Source: Drosophila pseudoobscura
Taxonomy: Eukaryota; Arthropoda; Insecta; Diptera; Drosophilidae
Length of the DNA: 64,000 nt
Assembly: GCF_009870125.1 (NCBI RefSeq)
Contig: NC_046681.1
Coordinates: 27,240,001 to 27,304,000 of the forward strand
Reading direction: 5' to 3'
Under the pieces are notes generated by a model, which saw only the letters and a list, made by a program, of their open reading frames with translations, ran no database searches and had not been told where the DNA came from. Shown piece by piece: positions 1 to 9,059 of the stretch. Each line of letters begins with the position of its first letter. The stretch's first letter is position 1. Both the position numbers and the translations under genes were made by a program.

Positions 1-1
1 T

Positions 2-904
2 CGCACCATCAGTACCGCTTCCAGCGATCGTGTGTCTCTCATTGGGCCACACAGTGGGCAGTCTTTGCCGCTGCAACAGTTCCAGGGCCATGTTCTGCCA
101 GTGACTGCCGAGGCGGTGCCTCTCGAGACACACTTTGGCGCCATTGTAAGCCACAGTCCACCGCGCCGGGGCCCGCTGCTGCAGCAGTACAGCGATCCGC
201 AGAGCTTGCCCACGACGACGACAACCACAACGACCACCACCACGGAGGATGACACTTGTTCCACACTCAACACGGAACTGGGACTCCTGGACGCAGTGGC
301 CGGAGGTGGAGGAACCGGTGGCGGAGAGTCCAATACCCACACACAGTACAGCAGTATGAACACGGTGATCAGCGTGGGTCGCTCCACTCCCAGTCCCGGC
401 CATAGTCCCAGTGCCAGCGCCAGCGCCACCACAAGTCCCCGGATGGACAATAACTATGCGTGTTCCCAGGCCCGCGAGGCTCCGGCACTGCAACCAGCTC
501 AACTGCCACTCAACTCTAGACTGGTGCACGATCACGATCCCTGCCCCTCCTCCAAGTCCGACTCGGTGATAGCTACACGCCCACAGAGCATTTGTGTGCC
601 CTCCTCCCTCAAGGACCTGATACTGCGAAAGGGCACTGCTACCGCAGGCATCAGCAAAAGCGCCACGAACCTAAGCCTGCCCAGCAATGAGGTGGGAGCC
701 AGAGCCACCACCACTTCAACAACGACTGCGACGCCCGCCGTCATGCTAGAGCTTCCCCTGATCAGGCTGCCAAACGACGACGAGAACGAAAACGAGAACG
801 ACAACGAGGATGTAGACGATGATAATGTGGAGGCTGGCGAAGACAAACGCGATCCCAGCCTGCCCGGCACTTCCAGAAAATGGTCCAAGGAGACACTCTT
901 CTAG
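2..904 (+). CDS. C-terminal exon of a large low-complexity protein (5'-truncated by the window)
   Basis: The frame is open from base 2 to a TAG at 902-904, so this is the last coding exon (about 300 residues) of a protein that begins left of the window. No catalytic domain is visible. It is Ser/Thr/Pro/Gly-rich, with a poly-Thr run from an ACN repeat near base 210-240, a Gly-rich stretch near 300-325, and an acidic Asp/Glu/Asn tract near 775-840 just before the end (last residues KETLF). This composition fits a disordered cytoplasmic tail or regulatory region. By synteny the Ig-family receptor turtle (tutl) lies near Dim1 and Traf4 in D. melanogaster 24E and has a long cytoplasmic tail. I cannot confirm that from sequence, so no symbol is given. 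The GTG at 32 is simply internal codon use, not a start. Confidence 0.7.
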   Translation, partial: RTISTASSDRVSLIGPHSGQSLPLQQFQGHVLPVTAEAVPLETHFGAIVSHSPPRRGPLLQQYSDPQSLPTTTTTTTTTTTEDDTCSTLNTELGLLDAVAGGGGTGGGESNTHTQYSSMNTVISVGRSTPSPGHSPSASASATTSPRMDNNYACSQAREAPALQPAQLPLNSRLVHDHDPCPSSKSDSVIATRPQSICVPSSLKDLILRKGTATAGISKSATNLSLPSNEVGARATTTSTTTATPAVMLELPLIRLPNDDENENENDNEDVDDDNVEAGEDKRDPSLPGTSRKWSKETLF

Positions 905-3540
905 CCCAGTTTGTTGCCGCTGCTAGTACGCATGCAGTTCCGTGGGCCGGGCCAGTATTTAAGAGCTTAGCAACCGACTTTTGTATGCATGGTGATGGGC
1001 TGATGGGCTACAGTGAAAACCGCCAAGTCAAGATTGATTCTACTGATACATTTTGTATGTGATAATATCGAGAATCGGACTCTAAGATTATCAAGATTGG
1101 GATCCCTAACTAACGACTTTTTCCTTTAAATAGTTTCCTCAGTATTCTCAAAGTTACTACTACTCAATATCTTTTATTCTGTAAATATATCCATCCGTTA
1201 GCACAAGTTGATCATTAGCTGATGATATTTTCTTCCGAATAATTTATAAGAATCCTTTTTATAATTCCTAAGTGCAATCTTTTGTCCCTGAAGTAATCAT
1301 GTCTTTGATGATGGAGAGGTTTTCACTGTCGCACTGGTAAGCGCATGGTCTGGCAGCCAATTTCCTGGGTTGCTCAAGACCAGCCATCATGAAACGAGTA
1401 TTTAGGCATATTAATATTGGGAGGATTAGATTAAGCGCATTTAGTCACAGTATAAGTTAGTTTGGGTTACTCCGAGTCGGCACAGACTGACGGATGAGTG
1501 TGTATGCAGATACCAGTAGCTATAGTACACGCCTACTATACCTATATGTATAGCTATATCTTGAGGTTAGGAAGAAGGTTAAGAGCAGCAACAATGTATT
1601 CGTACTTAGAGACTGTTGTCTATTATTGTTAATAGGATTCTGTAAGTTAAGTAGTGATACTCGGATTTATTTTCACACTATCTATATCTACAGAAAGAGA
1701 TGAGATGTGTACGAATATATATATTTGTATGCAGACAAAAGGAGTGGAGGTTAAAGTTTATATATATTTCTATAGATATATCGATCGCCAGCAGCTAGAA
1801 TATATCACTCTCTCTATCTCTATCTATTTCTATCCCTGAAATGGAATGAAAACTGTTCTAGTGTCTTAAACAGCAGCCAAATACTTAAAGTATTGTAAAT
1901 TAGAATATAGATTGCACGACAAGGACAACTTTTCAACGATCAATATCAATCTATCCTTGCAACTGAAGTACTCTGACCGAAACAAGCCTAAGGACCTCGA
2001 AGGGTTTACTTAAAAATGCCTAAATGTCTCTTATGTGCAGAATTTGTAGGAACATCTCCACATCTCCTTCGTCCTGCCTATTCGAACACAAATTGTTGGT
2101 ATTATAATAGAGTTGTTGTCAGAAAATAGTGTTACGAAAACGAATATAAATTTAAAAATGATTACAAAAGAATATAAAGAAAATACATATATAAACAACT
2201 TCCTAACTCATCCCACCTACGCATCTCTATTTTTCTATGAAACTGCATTTGCTCCGAAAGTGAGGAAAGCTAAAGCAGATTAATGTGAAGTGGAATACAA
2301 ATCAAATAACTGGTATTATTCAAATCAAAATACACAGTTTGTTGTTGAATACAACCATTTATTGTATAATAGAACTGAATTTCGTCAAAACCCAAGCAAC
2401 CGCTAGAAACGAAACTCTAGAGACTTTCTCTCACATGCCTGAGCCTCAGCCTGAGCCTAATTTGTACCTTTCCTATGCATAAGTACGAGTATACATATGT
2501 ATATGCATGTATATTTATATACAACTAATACTATGTATAGATCGAGCCCTATTTGAATATTTTTAAAAACTAGTGAGTATTTTGTACGATGAGATCCGTC
2601 TCAAATGGCGCCTAGGAAATGGTATTAGAAATTGGGAATTAAAACGGTACGAGTATATCAAAAAAATATATAGAAGAAAAAAAAATCATCTAATTGTTGG
2701 TTATACATATGCTGAAGATTGAAGCTGGTAGGTAAGAGTAAGAGGAAATGATGGTTCGCAAATATTGTAATTGTAGCGTTGATTTGTTTCAAATGAGCAA
2801 ATATACATATAAACTAATAATGTAGCTAATTATACATAAACATACATATATAATACATTTAATGAAAACAATGAGCAAACCTAACTTGTATAAGATAATG
2901 AGTAGCGGAACCAATTGTTAATTCTAAGCATAACGAATATGTATTTAAAAACTGAGCTGTTGTATTACATGAACAATAAAAAAGAAATGAAATGCAGACG
3001 CGCATAATGAAGACAAAATGTTGGATGTCGTTTCCAAACATTCAGTTAGCGAATTTCGAATATATATACACAGATTTACTAATCTAGATATCTTTGATTC
3101 ATTTTCGTTGCGACGTTTTCTTTTATACTTTTGTACTAACACCAACATTTCCGACTTTAGCCACAGCCCGGCCTGATTTCCATATCCATATTACATGCAT
3201 ATATAATTTCCATATTTATACGAGTACATACGAGTGTATGTACATATGTACGTAGCTCTGTAAACTTGAAGAATAATTGATCAAATTGGTAAATGAAAGC
3301 AATTGAAAATCGATACAAAACAAATATAAGTACTATTACAAAACAGAATCATTAATGCAAAAGATTACTTTAACGAAAGAATTAAAATTTTTAAAAAGTA
3401 CGAGCTATTTAAAAACCAAAACTTAGTTAAATGTTATATATACCTATACATATATAAAAGAAGAAAATTGATGTAAATGTTAGCGATATCAATGAGAATT
3501 GTGACAAGTGTAAAATAAACCAGAAGAAAATGCATATACA
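905..3540 (+). other. Long AT-rich 3' UTR or intergenic stretch
   Basis: There are no credible coding ORFs. The sequence is strongly AT-rich, with many TATATA/CATATA runs and short homopolymers, typical of a long Drosophila 3' UTR. I read most of it as the 3' UTR of the gene ending at 904, because an AATAAA occurs only at the far end (3514-3519). One UGUAAAUA Pumilio-type word lies at 1180-1187. That is too little to claim regulation. Confidence 0.45.
3514..3519 (+). terminator. Candidate poly(A) signal for the left-end gene
   Basis: AATAAA on the plus strand, about 130 bp before the Dim1 stop codon on the other strand. It would end a transcript convergent with Dim1. Confidence 0.35.
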
Positions 3541-3646
3541 CAAAAGTCTTTGTTTCGTGCCACAGTCGTTTGTATTTGGGATCAATTTGTTAGACCTAAA
3601 GATGGTACTCGAACACTAATCTCAGCTCCTACTGCCGCCATCCACC

Positions 3647-4135
3647 TTAGTATCTGTACTTGGTGGAGTAGTCCTTTGGCGATACGACCAGACCACGACC
3701 CTTTCGCGCACCTCGATACACGGTCTCCACAATGTCAATCATCTCCTGCTTGTCCTCCAGCGGCCAGTTGATTTTGTTGTTGTTGCCGGTGCCCAAATCA
3801 ATCATGATGTGCTTGTTCCGGAAGAAGAACATCACCGTGCACGGATCGTATAATTCGTACATTTTGTTGAAGTCCGGCACCTCGGTTATGTCCACCAGAT
3901 AGATGACCGCAAAGTTCTTCACCTTCTCCGCAATGCTGTACATGACTTCATCCATTTTCATACAGGCCGGGTCCCAATCGTGGCCGAAGCGTATAACCTG
4001 CGGAGAGCACAGTGTGGATGACATCGGAGGAGGCACAGTTGCCTGGGAATCTCTTACCACAACACGATCTTCTTCGGAGAGTATGGCCTGGTCCACTTGC
4101 CAGCCATTGTGTAAATGTGGGAGCATGTACGACAT
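3647..4135 (-). CDS. Dim1: Dim1 / TXNL4A, U5 snRNP 15-kDa protein
   Basis: This is the thioredoxin-fold subunit of the spliceosomal U5 and U4/U6.U5 snRNP, needed for pre-mRNA splicing in the nucleus. The product is almost identical to the human 142-residue protein: it starts MSYMLPHLHNGWQVDQAIL and ends KGRGLVVSPKDYSTKYRY. An uninterrupted 162-codon ORF exists, but it carries 20 extra residues between VVV and IRFGHDWDP. That insert is exactly a 60-nt GTAAGA...CGCAG intron (3998-4057) with no stop and a length divisible by three. Proposed CDS: 4058-4135 joined to 3647-3997, giving 142 residues, exactly the family length. The promoter is probably the DRE-containing region above 4136. A decayed gene patch starts about 320 bp upstream on the opposite strand. 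Confidence 0.95.
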   Translation of the reverse strand: MSYMLPHLHNGWQVDQAILSEEDRVVVRDSQATVPPPMSSTLCSPQVIRFGHDWDPACMKMDEVMYSIAEKVKNFAVIYLVDITEVPDFNKMYELYDPCTVMFFFRNKHIMIDLGTGNNNKINWPLEDKQEMIDIVETVYRGARKGRGLVVSPKDYSTKYRY

Positions 4136-4243
4136 CTTGGAGAGTTTGTTAATTCAAATTACAGCGAAAAAGGTAAAACATAAACAAAGTGTATAGAGAT
4201 GGGACTTAATATATTGATAGTATTATGTCGATATGATATAATA

Positions 4244-4251
4244 TATCGATA
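4244..4251. promoter_or_regulatory. DRE element (TATCGATA) upstream of Dim1
   Basis: A perfect palindromic DNA-replication-related element about 110 bp upstream of the Dim1 start codon. Two GGTATTTT-type words (Ohler motif 6-like) lie just beyond, near 4280-4310. Both are typical of constitutively expressed fly genes. Confidence 0.6.
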
Positions 4252-4457
4252 TAAATTTTCAATCAGGGTGACTGCCTACGGTATTTTAATCTTTTCGGTA
4301 TTTTTTAGGTCAAAATTAAATCGATATGAATTGTGCTGTCGCGACTTATCGAAACACTGCCATTTGAATTGCGGAAAAAAATCAAAGTAATCTTTTTATT
4401 CGATTTTCCCGTGGACGGCCGTTTTAAAGCTGTGGCCCACTACTCTGCCCTCCCTCA

Positions 4458-4698
4458 GCCCCCAGACCACCCCGGATGTGCTCTACGCGGAGTGTTCATC
4501 AACAAGTAAGTGGCACAAGAGCAAATCGGGCAAAACATTTCAAACCATTAATCCGACCACAGAGCAGACCATCGCTGAAACTGGCCTGGAAACTGGGACA
4601 CACACTGGCTACCGGCAATACCATCGTCCTAAAGTCAGTCAATGTGGTGCCTGGTTTCGGTAGAGCCGGCGCTGCCCTGCCCAATCACCCAGATTGCC
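4458..4698 (+). pseudogene. Decayed aldehyde dehydrogenase (Aldh-like) fragment
   Basis: Translated in shifting frames, the DNA gives pieces of a class 1/2 aldehyde dehydrogenase: P(E/D)VLY then VFIN, WHKSKSGKTFQTINPTT, then WKLG..LATGNTIVLK, then VNVVPGFGRAGAAL.NHPD. These are the N-terminal strand region, the NAD-binding segment and the VNVVPGFG motif, in the right order. Roughly 130 residues are missing between pieces one and two and about 25 between two and three. A stop (TAA at 4506-4508) and single-base shifts break the frame, and the catalytic Cys region is absent. A pyrimidine-rich stretch ending in CAG sits immediately upstream (ends 4457), resembling a retained splice acceptor. That would mean a DNA-level copy rather than a retrocopy. 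It is non-functional. Confidence 0.8.
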
Positions 4699-4732
4699 TC
4701 TTTTTGCTTCCTGGGCGAGCTCGCAGAAGCCT

Positions 4733-5229
4733 CGCAACATTGCCGTGCATGCCATGAAGGCGAGGCGTCTGCTCTTCTCGACAGATGTCGGGAGCCATCA
4801 GGTCATCATTCGGGCCAGACTGGGGGGATAGTCTGGACACTTCCTTGCCGCCTAGGGGATTTGTGTACTGGCTGGACGGAGACTGTCAACGGAGAGCGTC
4901 GTTCCGCGGACCTGCATCGTCTGTCGCAGATCACCGACATCCGGGCCGTGTGGACACCGGATGCGAAAGTGCTGCGCAATCACACGTATCTTCACGGCTC
5001 ACAAATTGTTTCCTCAACTGCATAGCCAGTGGGGTGTGACACGCAGTACTCACGACGTCTGGTCTGCTCGTGTCCCAAACATCTGATGCTATCCGGGAGT
5101 AGTGACATGAACAAGGACTGTATATCCGTCTTCTGGCGCTGCGATGGTACCACCTGTGACAACTGTGACAATGTCCACGATGCCGACTGCTGCAAGCGGC
5201 CAAGAGACTTTCAGTGTCCCATCAACAAA
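4733..5229 (+). pseudogene. Decayed arrow (LRP5/6) extracellular fragment
   Basis: Shifting-frame translation gives RNIAVHAMKARRLLFSTDVG and QVIIRARL (beta-propeller), then GFVYWLDGD, then VNGERRS and TDIRAVWTPDAKVLRNHT, then a broken EGF module with VCSCPKHLML. It ends in pieces of LDL-receptor class A repeats (WRCDG, DADCCKRP, FQCPINK). The order propeller, EGF, LDL-A is that of the Wingless co-receptor LRP5/6, arrow in flies. Stops (TAG at about 4829 and 5022), frameshifts and internal deletions make it non-functional. It starts about 35 bp after the aldehyde dehydrogenase remnant on the same strand. Its end reads AAA followed by GTGAGT, like a retained splice donor. Together the two remnants form a chimeric duplicated patch. 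Confidence 0.78.
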
Positions 5230-5694
5230 GTGAGTGGAAAGACACGATAACTGCACAAACCATATCGTGGTATGTATAAATATCCAATATTCAGAAAATT
5301 TCTAGACTATTTTTCCAGCTGCATGAATCCCTGCAAAAAAAAAATACCACCCAAGTAGCAGAGGAACTATATGATAATTCGAAACGACGGTGTCCTTTTA
5401 GTTATGGGAACATTTTTTGGAATGCATAAGCATCTTTTAATGAAACAAAACGGAATGAAATGCCAATGTGTCCTTTCACATATGGGAATTTATAAGAGTT
5501 TCGAAGTACAAGTGCAGAAGATTCCAAATCTTTGCCACGATTCGACAGATCCGCCTCCCCTCGGCCAGTACCGAATAGGGTCCATATATCCTTCGCTGGT
5601 AAAATAAAAATCAAATACGACGAAGAATATTTAAAATTTCTTTTTAAATTAAATTATGTTTTATTAGCCGAAAAATAATTCGTAGAGTCCCTTA
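5230..5694. other. Intergenic, no gene seen
   Basis: The stretch contains a short unsupported ORF (5371-5607), with no recognisable domain, and two diverged copies of a TGTCCTTT...ATGGGAA phrase near 5390 and 5470. The right end holds the poly(A) signal of the next gene (minus-strand AATAAA at 5660-5665). Confidence 0.5.
5660..5665 (-). terminator. Poly(A) signal of the His/Pro-rich membrane protein gene
   Basis: AATAAA on the minus strand, 30 bp past the stop codon of the gene at 5695-7630. Confidence 0.5.
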
Positions 5695-7630
5695 TCAGTT
5701 CAAGTATTTCTGCTTAAAGCTATCTATGTGTTCGAGCACCTTAACCGTCATGTTATTGATGTATTCATCTCGGCCCTGTTCGGTGAAGTAGTCCGGCGCA
5801 CTGCGCCGCGAAACGTAGTGGTTTGGCAGGTTGACCTTGTGCCGTCCAATGGACTTGATGATCAGCCACAGAATGTAGAAGCTGAACCACACCGTAAAGT
5901 ACAGAGGGATGTACCAGAGCTTGCGGCCAATGTAGAAGTAACTGTACTTCTTGACACGTGGCTCTGGCGGCGGTGGTGGTGGTGGGGGCTCAGTTGGAGG
6001 AGGTGGTGGTGGTGGTGGTGGAGGAGGAGGAGGTGGCGGTGGGTGGTGAACGTGATGGTGATGGTGCGGGTGATCATCGTAGAGAACTTCGGGATAGGTG
6101 TCGTCTGGATAGGAGGCGAGTGGATAATCAAAGTGTCCCGGGTAATGACCGTGGTGGTGATCGTGTATGGAATCATGGTCTGGAATGTGGTCATGATCGT
6201 GACCGTGATCTTCCGGCTTGGGAGCCGCCGATTCAGGGTGAGATTCAAGCCATCCAGGTGGGGGAGTAGCGTACTCCATGCTGGGATCGTACTTGTGATC
6301 ATCGTTTCCATGCGATCCGTCATTATGGAGGGCAGGAAGAGGTGAGTTATCACCGTTATCTCCCCCATCATCTCCAGTGTTAGGCATACCCATATCGCCT
6401 CCACTGTTAGCGTCCCCTCCATCGGCATCCCCAGCATCCTTTCCATCCTGATCCTTTGTTGGCAGATTATCCATGGCACTGGCGGGCAATACGCCAATCA
6501 CATCATCACTTCCTTGATCATCATCTGCTACCGGAGCCGCGCTGGGAGAACTGGCGGCTGCATCCTTATCCCCATTACCTCCGACCAGAGGCCCAGGGTA
6601 CTTGTAGCCAGTGGAAGCCGGCATTGGAGGTCCCGGATAGACATAACCAGCGTTGCTCAGGCCACCCGATGCGGGAGGTAAGTAGCTTGTTACGGTATCC
6701 GATGGCAAGGCCGCCTTTGGGTCCTGGGAGGGCGACGGATACTTTGTGTTCAGGGGCGGAAAGGAGTAAGCATCTCCTGGCGGGACATATGAAGGCACCG
6801 AATTGGAACCAGAGGCAACCTTGCCATCCTGGCCATGGGAATGATTGTGTTTGTGCTGCCCCTTGAAAAGACCAGCGGCAGTGCTCTCACCGGGAGTGAA
6901 GCGGTCGCTGATTCCTGTAAAGTTCAAAGTTGTTTAACAAAATTTAAAGTTATCCGTCGACTGAATTCAAAGGAGACTCTCCCCACATACCTTTCTTGTA
7001 ATAGGGCTTCGCAGCCGGATAGCGACTCGGGTTCCGTGATGAGGAAGACGAGTACCGGGAGGGACTTTCCTGTGGATAGATGCGAGTCTGTGCAGGTCGG
7101 GAGCTGTATTGCTGGGCCTTTAGCAAGGGGGTTATTAGCTGACCAAAGGGATAGGCTGTCCGATAATCGACGGCCCGTCCTGTGGAGGCACCTTCGATAC
7201 TCGGCTCGGAATGGAGCTCCTCATTAGCAGCATTTGATTCCTTCTCTTCGGTCGCTCCCAAGGGAGTGACAAAAACGGGTGAACTGGTTGTCTCCGCGAC
7301 CGACTCCGGTTGATGGTTGTAGGGAATAGGCGGAATCGTTGTTGTGGAGGAGGAAGTCGCCACTGGCGCCTCAGTGGTGGAGAAGACATTCTCACTGGAG
7401 TTGAAGCTGTGTGCGGACGGGATGGGAGTCAGTCAGAGTCTCTTTCGGCCATCCTTTTGTCCAGGATTTACTTACGTTTTGGGGAATATCAGATCCGTAT
7501 TTAAGGCCTTGAATATCCGTGGTCCCTGATCGCCAGTGATCAACACTTGAGAGTATGCCCGAACCTGTTCACAGCCAAAGAAAAGGACAACACACGCCAG
7601 CAGCACCCACCTAGCGCGTTCGACTCTCAT
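5695..7630 (-). CDS. Secreted or single-pass membrane protein, His/Pro/Gly/Asp-rich, family not recognised
   Basis: Three exons join in phase: 7476-7630, 6991-7406 and 5695-6914 (introns 69 and 76 nt, good GT/AG), giving 596 residues. The start at 7630 is chosen because MRVERARWVLLACVVLFF begins a clear signal peptide (about residues 1-24, cleavage near VRA/YSQ). The middle is disordered: Ser/Arg/Tyr-rich (about 150-190), Pro/Gly/Asp-rich (230-400), then His-rich clusters (HDHDH, HHHHHVHH) and a poly-Pro run (about residues 482-510). A conserved-looking end follows, with one hydrophobic segment (LWYIPLYFTVWFSFYILWL, about 523-541) and a charged 50-residue tail. It would be type I if membrane-inserted. 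The His clusters could bind metal; that is speculation. I do not recognise an orthologue or a function. Confidence 0.8.
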
Positions 7631-9059
7631 GATATGGTATGGTATCTGTGTCTGTATCTGTATTTCTTTGCACACTTCAGGACACTATCATACGAGTAAA
7701 TGATTAATTTCAACACTTAGCCTCTAATGAAAAGTAGTTATTAGGGCTATACACTCGTCATATCCACTGGTAGGAGCTCCGAAATGGCACCTTATCGCGT
7801 CGCGCGAAGTTCTCGAATACCACGAAGTACTACAGTTGGAATGGTTTTATTCGACTCCCTGGAGCCCGAGTTCGTGATTTCGTTTTTTCATGACCCAGAT
7901 TCCCGGGCAAAAGGTGCTACTAGAAGTGATCTATATACTGCTGATCTATCCGTCCACAACAGCAGAGGCAGCAACAGCAGCAGCACTTTCATTTCGTCGA
8001 CGTCGTAGGTGCTAATGAATTGTTACTCCACATTTCTGATCACATCTTCCGTTATACATAAGTTCCTCAGCACGGTTCTGCCACCAAACGAATCTCTTCT
8101 CCATGTGCTTATGAGATATGTAACTGCCATGTCCATCCATATTGTTTTTGTCAGTAGACTGGCTAGCTGGCCGGGGCGTGTGCCAGCAAATCTTGCACCT
8201 AATTAGTAACATTTTTCATCTCCATGAGTTGTTGCTTTACGAGTATGCGGCCCGCTGCAGAAAAGAATGTCGTATGATAATGAAAATTTAATATTAATAC
8301 ATCCTCCTAAATATCGGTACACCAACTATGGTTAATTATACCAATTCAATTACGGTTACTAGTCCGTCTAACTGAAGACGTGAGTAACCCAAATTAAAAG
8401 ATTTCTAGTCTGAAATAAATACAAAAATATTTGTCAACTCCCTTGGCATGGGGATGTCTGATCCGTTGGATGTGGGTCAGAAACCCCGGCAATTGCTAGT
8501 GCAACGTGTCTCTCCCGATTAGCACCTGGTCGGGCGTGCTATATACTGTTGTCTCCGCTCGTTCACATCTCAATTTAATGCTATCCGAAGAGAACCAGTT
8601 CTCGGTATAACGCAGAATGCTTGCCACTTTCCCGACAGACGTTTCAAATTCTCATTACTTTTACTTGTTTAAAGATTGGGTTTTCATTTTTTAAGAGATA
8701 TACATACATATACATATATATTTCATACAGTAATTGCAAGTCTTTTTAAATGTTAGTACAGAGAGGAACACGAAACAAACCGTTTTAGAAACAAGAACAT
8801 AAAATGCGTTTCGATGGGGGGTGTCACAGAACTAAAATAAACACAATCGTGTGGAAGGCTATTCGGTAAAAATGGGTAAAAGTACGAGGCCGCAGCTAAA
8901 AACGAATCAAACAAATGCTGCTTCTGCACAACAGACACGAAATGAAGTATCCTAAAGGTTAGTTTGTAGCATTAAGTAATCAAGAAAAGCGTGTCCAACG
9001 TGGTGGTTATGTATATACAGCCTTGGCCCTAGGTACATACGTAACGCCGGCGCCACTGC
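7631..9059. other. Intergenic region, no gene seen
   Basis: This lies between the 5' end of the membrane-protein gene and the 3' end of l(2)k05819. Only short ORFs are present, with no family resemblance. It has an AGCAGCAACAGCAGC low-complexity run near 7960-7985 and AT-rich stretches around 8270-8430 and 8690-8730. The left ~150 bp presumably include the promoter and 5' UTR of the upstream gene, but no TATA or Inr stands out. Confidence 0.4.

Noticed and set aside
5371-5607. 78-codon frame next to the pseudogene patch
   Set aside because: No domain; it contains two copies of a short DNA phrase and nothing linking it to Aldh or arrow.
5728-6345. 205-codon plus-strand frame
   Set aside because: Antisense shadow of the His/Pro-rich gene; the Trp/Arg/Val runs are complements of Pro/His codons.
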